From assembly GCA_002716125.1 (NCBI GenBank), contig PAZH01000011.1, positions 1-64,000 on the forward strand: DNA of 64,000 nt, written 5' to 3'. The translations under genes and the position numbers were made by a program. Position 1 is the first letter of the stretch. Each line of letters opens with the position of its first letter. This document shows, one piece after another, positions 59,273 through 64,000 of this stretch. The notes below the pieces were generated by a model. The model was not told the DNA's origin and ran no database searches. It worked only from the letters and a program-made list of their open reading frames with translations. The stretch is from Rhodospirillaceae bacterium. Its GTDB lineage: Bacteria > Pseudomonadota > Alphaproteobacteria > UBA8366.

Positions 59273-60247
59273 CTATTTCCGGACTTCGACAACCACCTTT
59301 CCGGTCGATTTCCGCGCCAACAATACGCGCATCGCTTCGCCCGCCTCGGCCAGCGGGAACCGATGGCTGATATGCGGCTTCAAGGCGCCCTTCGCCCAAA
59401 TCTCCCGCAAACCGGCATAGCCTTCGTGGATCACCTCCACCTTGTTGCGGTGATAGGCGCCCCAAACGAATCCGTCGACGGTAAAACACTTCACCAGTGG
59501 ATAATTCGTCGGAATCTGCGGAATCTCGCCGCTGGCGAAGCCGATGATAATGATCCGGCCCTCGAAATTGATACAACGAAGCGACGCCTTGAACGCGTCG
59601 CCGCCGACCGGGTCGTAGATGACGTCGGCCCCACCCGTGTATTCGAGGACTTTCTCGCGAATATCTTCGTTCGAATAATTGATCCCGTAATCGGCCCCGT
59701 AAGACTTGGCGAGATCGACTTTCTCGTCTGTGCCCGCGGTGGCGATTACGGTGGCGCCCATCGCCTTGCCGAGCTCCACCGCCGTCAGGCCGACGCCGCC
59801 AGCGGCACCATGCACCAGCAAGACCTCGCCCGATTTAAGATGCGAGCGATAGGTCAGCGCCACATGGCTTGTCCCGTACGCCACCGGGAACGCCGCCGCG
59901 GTCGCCCAATCCATAGCGTCCGGGACCGCGGTCAGGTTGGCCGCCGGTACATTTGCTTCTTCCGCAAAACCGCCGTAGCCGATCGACCCCATGACCCGGT
60001 CGCCAACCTTAACGTTATCGACTCCGTCGCCGACAGCGATCACTTCACCCGCCGCCTCCATGCCGGGACTGAACGGCAGGTCCGGTTTTTCTTGATATTC
60101 GCCGGTTACCATCAGCGTGTCGCCGAAATTCACGCCGGCGGCATGCACGGCGATCTTGGCTTGTCCGGGACCAGGCGCATCGAGCTCGAATTCCTCGAGC
60201 TTCATCGCGTCGATGCCGTCGCGGCCGTGTAATCTCATTCCTCGCAT
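59273..60247 (-). CDS. NADPH:quinone oxidoreductase family protein (first of tandem)
   Basis: 324 residues, medium-chain dehydrogenase/reductase without zinc ligands. GROES-like part (AVHAAGVNFGDTLMVTGEYQ, PGMEAAGEVIAVG) and NADPH-binding VHGAAGGVGLTAVELGKAMGATVIATAG near residue 150, followed by VIYDPVGGDAFKASLRCINFEGRIIIIGFASG. Paralogue of the neighbouring gene at 60253-61236, separated by 5 bases. Substrate could be quinone or enoyl-type. Confidence 0.87.
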   Translation of the reverse strand: MRGMRLHGRDGIDAMKLEEFELDAPGPGQAKIAVHAAGVNFGDTLMVTGEYQEKPDLPFSPGMEAAGEVIAVGDGVDNVKVGDRVMGSIGYGGFAEEANVPAANLTAVPDAMDWATAAAFPVAYGTSHVALTYRSHLKSGEVLLVHGAAGGVGLTAVELGKAMGATVIATAGTDEKVDLAKSYGADYGINYSNEDIREKVLEYTGGADVIYDPVGGDAFKASLRCINFEGRIIIIGFASGEIPQIPTNYPLVKCFTVDGFVWGAYHRNKVEVIHEGYAGLREIWAKGALKPHISHRFPLAEAGEAMRVLLARKSTGKVVVEVRK

Positions 60248-60252
60248 CGCGC

Positions 60253-61236
60253 TTACTCCTCGTCCCGCACTTTGATCACGACCTTGCCCTTGGCCTTACG
60301 GTCGCGCAGCGCCTTGATCGCCTCGGGGGTTTCTTCCAAGGGGAACGAGTGGCTTTGCTGAGGCTTCAGATGCCCGGCGGCCCACATTTCGGAGAGACCG
60401 TTATAGGAACGGAGGAGGACTTCCGGGCTCGTGCGTCGATACGTACCGACCGGAAAGCCGACGATAGAGATATTCTTTACCAACACGTAGTTGGCCGGCG
60501 CGTCGGCAATGGTCCCGCTGGCGAAGCCGATGATAATGATCCGCCCTTCGAAATTAATACAGCGAAGCGACTGCGTGAATGCGTTGCCGCTGACCGGGTC
60601 GTAGACGACATCAGCGCCACCGACGAGCTCCTTCACCCGCGTGCGGATCTCCTCGGTCGTGTAGTTGATCGCGTAATCCGCACCGTTGTCGAGCGCAAAC
60701 TGGGCCTTGTCGTCGGAGCCCGCGGTTGCGACCACAGTGCAACCGAGCGCTTTGCCAATCTGAACCGCTGTGGTGCCAACACCGCCGGCAGCCCCGTGCA
60801 CCAGCAAAACCTCACCGGCTTGCAAGTTCACCCGCTCATGCACCAGAGCGGCATGGCTCGTCGTATGAGTCAGAACAAATCCGCCGGCCATCTCCCAACT
60901 CATGCCGTCTGGGACAGCCATCAAAAATTTCTCTTCGACGACCGCCTCTTCAGCGAAGGCGCCATAGTCGAAGAAGCCCATCACCCGGTCGCCGGGTTTG
61001 AAACGGGTTACACCCTCGCCCAGTTCGATCACCTCGCCGGCAGCCTCGAGGCCCGGCGTGAAGGGCAGTGGTGCCTTAAACTGGTATTTGCCTTCGGACA
61101 TCAAAAGGTCCGGGAAGTTGACGCCGCCGACGTAGACCTTAATGCGAACTTCGCCAGGTCCCGGCGTCGGCGGGGGAATATCTTCCAGGGTCAAGGCATC
61201 GACCCCATCGAGCGTTGAAACGCGTATCGCGCGCAT
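60253..61236 (-). CDS. NADPH:quinone oxidoreductase family protein (second of tandem)
   Basis: 327 residues, same layout as the gene at 59273-60247: PGLEAAGEVIELGEG, VHGAAGGVGTTAVQIGKALGCTVVATAG and the shared RCINFEGRIIIIGFASG. It is clearly divergent elsewhere, so an old duplication is likely. It is upstream in the pair and transcribed first. Substrate unknown. Confidence 0.87.
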   Translation of the reverse strand: MRAIRVSTLDGVDALTLEDIPPPTPGPGEVRIKVYVGGVNFPDLLMSEGKYQFKAPLPFTPGLEAAGEVIELGEGVTRFKPGDRVMGFFDYGAFAEEAVVEEKFLMAVPDGMSWEMAGGFVLTHTTSHAALVHERVNLQAGEVLLVHGAAGGVGTTAVQIGKALGCTVVATAGSDDKAQFALDNGADYAINYTTEEIRTRVKELVGGADVVYDPVSGNAFTQSLRCINFEGRIIIIGFASGTIADAPANYVLVKNISIVGFPVGTYRRTSPEVLLRSYNGLSEMWAAGHLKPQQSHSFPLEETPEAIKALRDRKAKGKVVIKVRDEE

Positions 61237-61373
61237 GAATCCTCTCGTACGATAGCTGTGCGGGTACCTCTTTAGACCACGGGCGGCAAGACCGCCCGAA
61301 CGTCGCCGACGACCCGCCGGTTCCGGTTAAGAATGGGTTGCGGGCGGGCCCGGTCAATAGACCGCAGCGTCGT

Positions 61374-61874
61374 TCATTGCCGGGCAGTCCAGTCTTCGCG
61401 GTCCAGCCGATAGACAAAACAATCGTCAGTGCCGAAGCGCCGCCGCTCAATTCGTCGAAATCCCAAACGCTCGTAGAATCGGAGTGCGCGGGTATTGCCC
61501 ACCAAAGGATCGATCAGGACCGCATCCGCTCCGTATTCATCAAAGCACATTTGCAGCGCGAGCCCCATCATCTGAGCCCCAAATCCGCGGCCGATATAGG
61601 CTTCCTCACCGATCCAAATATCGATGGCGCGCAGCCCCGCCGCCACATCGCCCCAATAATGTGTCTCTTCTTCGGCCGGGTCGATAATTTGCATGACGCC
61701 GATCGGCTTTTCCGCGACTTCCGCAATGACCAGGTCGCGCCAGTCCGGATCGGTTGCCAACTCCTGTCCCCAGTCCCACGGCATGTCGTCGCCACTCGCC
61801 TCGATCACGTGCGGCTGCGAGTCCCAGTACTGTAGGAGCGGAATATCTGAGGACGTGACGGGTCGGAGTTTCAT
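61374..61874 (-). CDS. GNAT family acetyltransferase, AAC(6')-like
   Basis: 166 residues. RDLVIAEVAEKPIGVMQIIDPAEEETHYWGD and the acetyl-CoA motif IGEEAYIGRGFGAQMMGLALQMCF, then NTRALRFYERLGFRRIERR. The layout is similar to aminoglycoside 6'-N-acetyltransferases and to RimJ-like proteins; resistance cannot be claimed from sequence alone. A single gene between the oxidoreductase pair and the methyltransferase gene. Confidence 0.75.
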   Translation of the reverse strand: MKLRPVTSSDIPLLQYWDSQPHVIEASGDDMPWDWGQELATDPDWRDLVIAEVAEKPIGVMQIIDPAEEETHYWGDVAAGLRAIDIWIGEEAYIGRGFGAQMMGLALQMCFDEYGADAVLIDPLVGNTRALRFYERLGFRRIERRRFGTDDCFVYRLDREDWTARQ

Positions 61875-62015
61875 GGGCTCGCTGTTACGTGGGACAGCCG
61901 CGCGACGAATTCAACGCATTTTGATTCCGTGCGATGCGTAGACACACATTTGCACACCATCTAAATCACGCGAAACGCTTGCGCTCCGACTATTCGCCGG
62001 GCAAGGTCGCGCCCC

Positions 62016-62537
62016 ATGCGGGGATATTTCGGCATAGGCGTCGAGCGCATCTCGAAACCGATGAACGTCGGCAATCTATTTCGCTCGGCGCATGCATTCG
62101 GCGCGGATTTCGTGTTCGCCATCTCGCCCGCCGTGGACCTGAAGCAACTCGACCGCTCCGACACCTCGAACACGCACAAACATGTCCCACTGTACGAGTA
62201 TGCGACGCCAAAGGACCTGTCTTTGCCGAAAGGCTGCCAGTTGGTGGGGGTGGAACTATTGGACGGCGCCCATGATCTGCCGAGTTTCACGCATCCAGAG
62301 CAAGCCGCCTATATCCTGGGCCCCGAAGCGGGCGAGCTGTCGCCGGAGATTGTCGCGCGTTGCGACCACGTGGTGAAGATTCCGACCAAGTTCTGCGTCA
62401 ATGTCGGAGTTGCCGGCGCCATCCTGATGTATGATCGGTGGCTGACGCGGGGACGCTTCGCACCGCGCCCCGTCGCGCCCGGCGGCCCGACGGAAGAACT
62501 GCCGCCCCACATCCACGGTGGCCGCGGACCGCGCTAA
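62016..62537 (+). CDS. TrmH/SpoU family RNA methyltransferase
   Basis: 173 residues, a SPOUT protein without an extra RNA-binding domain. N-terminal IGVERISKPMNVGNLFRSAHAFGADFVF and the knot region LGPEAGELSPEIVARCDHVVKIPTKFCVNVGVAGAILMYDRW, with the family motifs for S-adenosylmethionine binding. Probably 2'-O-methylates a tRNA or rRNA; target unknown. Its TAA overlaps the stop of the convergent monooxygenase gene. Confidence 0.85.
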   Translation: MRGYFGIGVERISKPMNVGNLFRSAHAFGADFVFAISPAVDLKQLDRSDTSNTHKHVPLYEYATPKDLSLPKGCQLVGVELLDGAHDLPSFTHPEQAAYILGPEAGELSPEIVARCDHVVKIPTKFCVNVGVAGAILMYDRWLTRGRFAPRPVAPGGPTEELPPHIHGGRGPR

Positions 62538-63520
62538 ATAAACGCTTCGGAGAATTGACGAAGGCCCGCAGCCCCGCCGCCGGCATTCGACAACAGGACA
62601 TATTCGATCCCGCTTTGCCGAATAACCTCTAGACGGTCGGCGATCTCGTCGAGAGTGCCGATTAGCGCACCGTCAACAGCCTCTTCCGGTCCTTTGAATT
62701 GCATGATGCTGGCCGCGTTGTCGCCGTCCGGCGTTTCGGCCAGCTGGTCGACGAGATCCCGCGCCTTCGTTCGCCGCGCGATGACGTCTGCTTTCTCAGC
62801 CGCGTCTTTTGCAATGAACAGGCCGCGTGCAAGGGCGATCTGACGGTCTTGCGGATCGACACCGATTTGCCGGAGCTCGTCGCGGAAGATTTCGGCGCGC
62901 TCGAACACCGCATGCAACGGCGAGTATTGGTCCAACAGAAGATGCGCCCCCCGTCGGGCCGCCGCCCGGATGGAGTCCGGCCGACCTGCGGCGAGCCAAA
63001 TCGGCGGATGCGGTTCCTGGACAGTCGGCGGTTCGACGACGATCTCATTGAATTGCCAATGTTTGCCCGTGTGGCTCCACCGTTCTTCAGTCTGCCAGGA
63101 CTTCAAAATGAGGGCCAAGGCTTCCTCGAAAATCTCGTCGGCATCCACCATGTCGACACCGAAGCCGTGAAACTCGTTGTAGCGATACTCCTTACCGACA
63201 CCGAAATCGAGGCGCCCCTCGGAGACAAGATCCAATGTCGCCGCCTGTTCCGCCAACAAAACCGGATTGTGCCAAGGGAGGGTCATGACGGCGGTGCCGA
63301 GGCGCAATGTCGTCGTCTTTGCCGCAAGGTACGTCATCAGGTTGAGCGACGCAGAAACCTGGCCGAGACCGGTAAAATGATGCTCGGTCGTGAAGGAGCT
63401 GCAAAAACCCAGCGCCTCCGCCTCGATATTGTAGTCGATCCAATCCCGATACCCGGTCGGACTATCGGTGTCCGCCAAACCGCGTTTCTGCCGTGCGCCG
63501 CCGAAGATACCGAATTTCAT
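62534..63520 (-). CDS. LLM class flavin-dependent oxidoreductase
   Basis: 328 residues. YRDWIDYNIEAEALGFCSSFTTEHHFTGLGQVSASLNLMTYLAAKTTTLRLGTAVMTLPWHNPVLLAEQAATLDLVSEGRLDFGVGKEYRYNEF is typical of luciferase-like barrels. It is the third such gene in the window and is not closely similar to the two others. Substrate unknown; no reductase partner is adjacent. Confidence 0.82.
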   Translation of the reverse strand: MKFGIFGGARQKRGLADTDSPTGYRDWIDYNIEAEALGFCSSFTTEHHFTGLGQVSASLNLMTYLAAKTTTLRLGTAVMTLPWHNPVLLAEQAATLDLVSEGRLDFGVGKEYRYNEFHGFGVDMVDADEIFEEALALILKSWQTEERWSHTGKHWQFNEIVVEPPTVQEPHPPIWLAAGRPDSIRAAARRGAHLLLDQYSPLHAVFERAEIFRDELRQIGVDPQDRQIALARGLFIAKDAAEKADVIARRTKARDLVDQLAETPDGDNAASIMQFKGPEEAVDGALIGTLDEIADRLEVIRQSGIEYVLLSNAGGGAAGLRQFSEAFI

Positions 63521-63609
63521 GCCAATGCCCGCTCAATCTCGAAGCTTCATTTATTCATATAAACCCCGAAACCCTGAAAGGGACCGAAAAAGTCAGTAAT
63601 GGCGGGGAC

Positions 63610-64000
63610 CTAGGTCGGGGGTTTCTTGAGAAACGGAATAAACGGGATGACCGATGCCGCGAAGGCCGAGAACAGATAGAACGCGTTGATATACCCGATC
63701 ATGGACGCTTGCCGTTCAACTTCATCGCTCAATCGTGCAAGGCCGGTTGTCGTCTCCAGCGTCCATGCACCGCGAATCGCGGAGACCGAGAAGGCTTCGT
63801 TGAAGAGCGAGAGATGCTCGGAAAGAACGCTGTAGTTGACACCGGTCGCGTGAATCACCACGCCGACGCAGACGGAGATAACGATCGCGCTGCCGAGATT
63901 TCGGATGAGATGAAAGATGGCGGTGGCTTCCCCAAGTTTCGCTGTCGGTAAGGTTCCGAAAGCAATCACCGTCAGCGGTGCCCACAAGAAACTGTTGCCG
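63610..64000 (-). CDS. MFS transporter (DHA2/EmrB-like), N-terminus outside window
   Basis: Only the C-terminal 129 residues are present; the frame runs on past the window end. Segments NSFLWAPLTVIAFGTL, EATAIFHLIRNLGSAIVISVCVGVVIHATGVN and YINAFYLFSAFAASVIPFIPFLKK match the last helices of 14-helix drug/proton antiporters of the EmrB/QacA type. An efflux role is likely. No start is visible. Confidence 0.75.
   Translation of the reverse strand, partial: GNSFLWAPLTVIAFGTLPTAKLGEATAIFHLIRNLGSAIVISVCVGVVIHATGVNYSVLSEHLSLFNEAFSVSAIRGAWTLETTTGLARLSDEVERQASMIGYINAFYLFSAFAASVIPFIPFLKKPPT

Noticed and set aside
61374-61874. Aminoglycoside resistance gene.
   Set aside because: Only the general AAC(6')-like fold is visible; no residue evidence for drug specificity.

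Overview
The window is a GC-rich stretch of an alphaproteobacterial chromosome. The evidence is the gene order rplU-rpmA-obg-proB, proA-nadD-rsfS-rlmH-gpmI-envC-ctpA-(divergent polysaccharide deacetylase)-rppH, sdhCDAB and mdh-sucCDAB, which is typical of the class. The many acyl-CoA, flavin monooxygenase and dioxygenase genes suggest a free-living, probably marine or soil, member related to Rhodospirillales; that placement is an inference from gene content only.

Layout. (1) 1-1161: the end of an integrated element. A clearly AT-richer tyrosine recombinase gene (C-terminus outside the window) is followed by a repeated TTGGTAGG motif and by the 5' half of a tRNA-Ser(CGA) gene that breaks just after its anticodon loop. 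(2) 1.3-17.4 kb: an Ntn hydrolase, then the housekeeping block: ribosomal proteins L21/L27, Obg GTPase, proline synthesis (proB, proA), NAD synthesis (nadD), ribosome factors (rsfS, rlmH), glycolysis (gpmI), the envelope set envC/ctpA/deacetylase, and rppH. A TPR-glycosyltransferase gene lies antisense between proB and proA. (3) 17.4-18.35 kb: about 1 kb with no convincing gene but three DnaA-box-like sites within 61 bases. (4) 18.35-36.3 kb: TCA cycle genes sdhCDAB and mdh-sucCDAB, separated by PaiB-like, ectoine-hydroxylase-like, SAF-oxidoreductase, FAD-oxidase, outer-membrane and zapE genes. lpd is not next to sucB. (5) 36.3-64 kb: an accessory catabolic region with three acyl-CoA dehydrogenases, an enoyl-CoA hydratase, two isocitrate-lyase/PEP-mutase-like proteins, three luciferase-like monooxygenases, PrpD-, TauD- and cupin-type enzymes, acetoacetyl-CoA synthetase, a class I/II aminotransferase, glutathione transferases, tandem quinone oxidoreductases, transporters and LysR regulators.

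The most notable feature is at 41350-41892. What looks like two small genes separated by a stop is one reading frame with an in-frame TGA. The TGA is followed by Gly-Ser-Cys and then by a two-tier stem-loop with the shape of a bacterial SECIS. It is read here as a UGSC-family selenoprotein of about 180 residues. The next gene (41900-43003) encodes a conserved 367-residue protein of unknown function that is probably its partner. Other points of interest are the interrupted tRNA-Ser(CGA), an inferred CTG start for the deacetylase gene at 14330, the possible replication-origin-like DnaA box cluster, and three convergent gene pairs whose stop codons overlap inside a shared CTAG.
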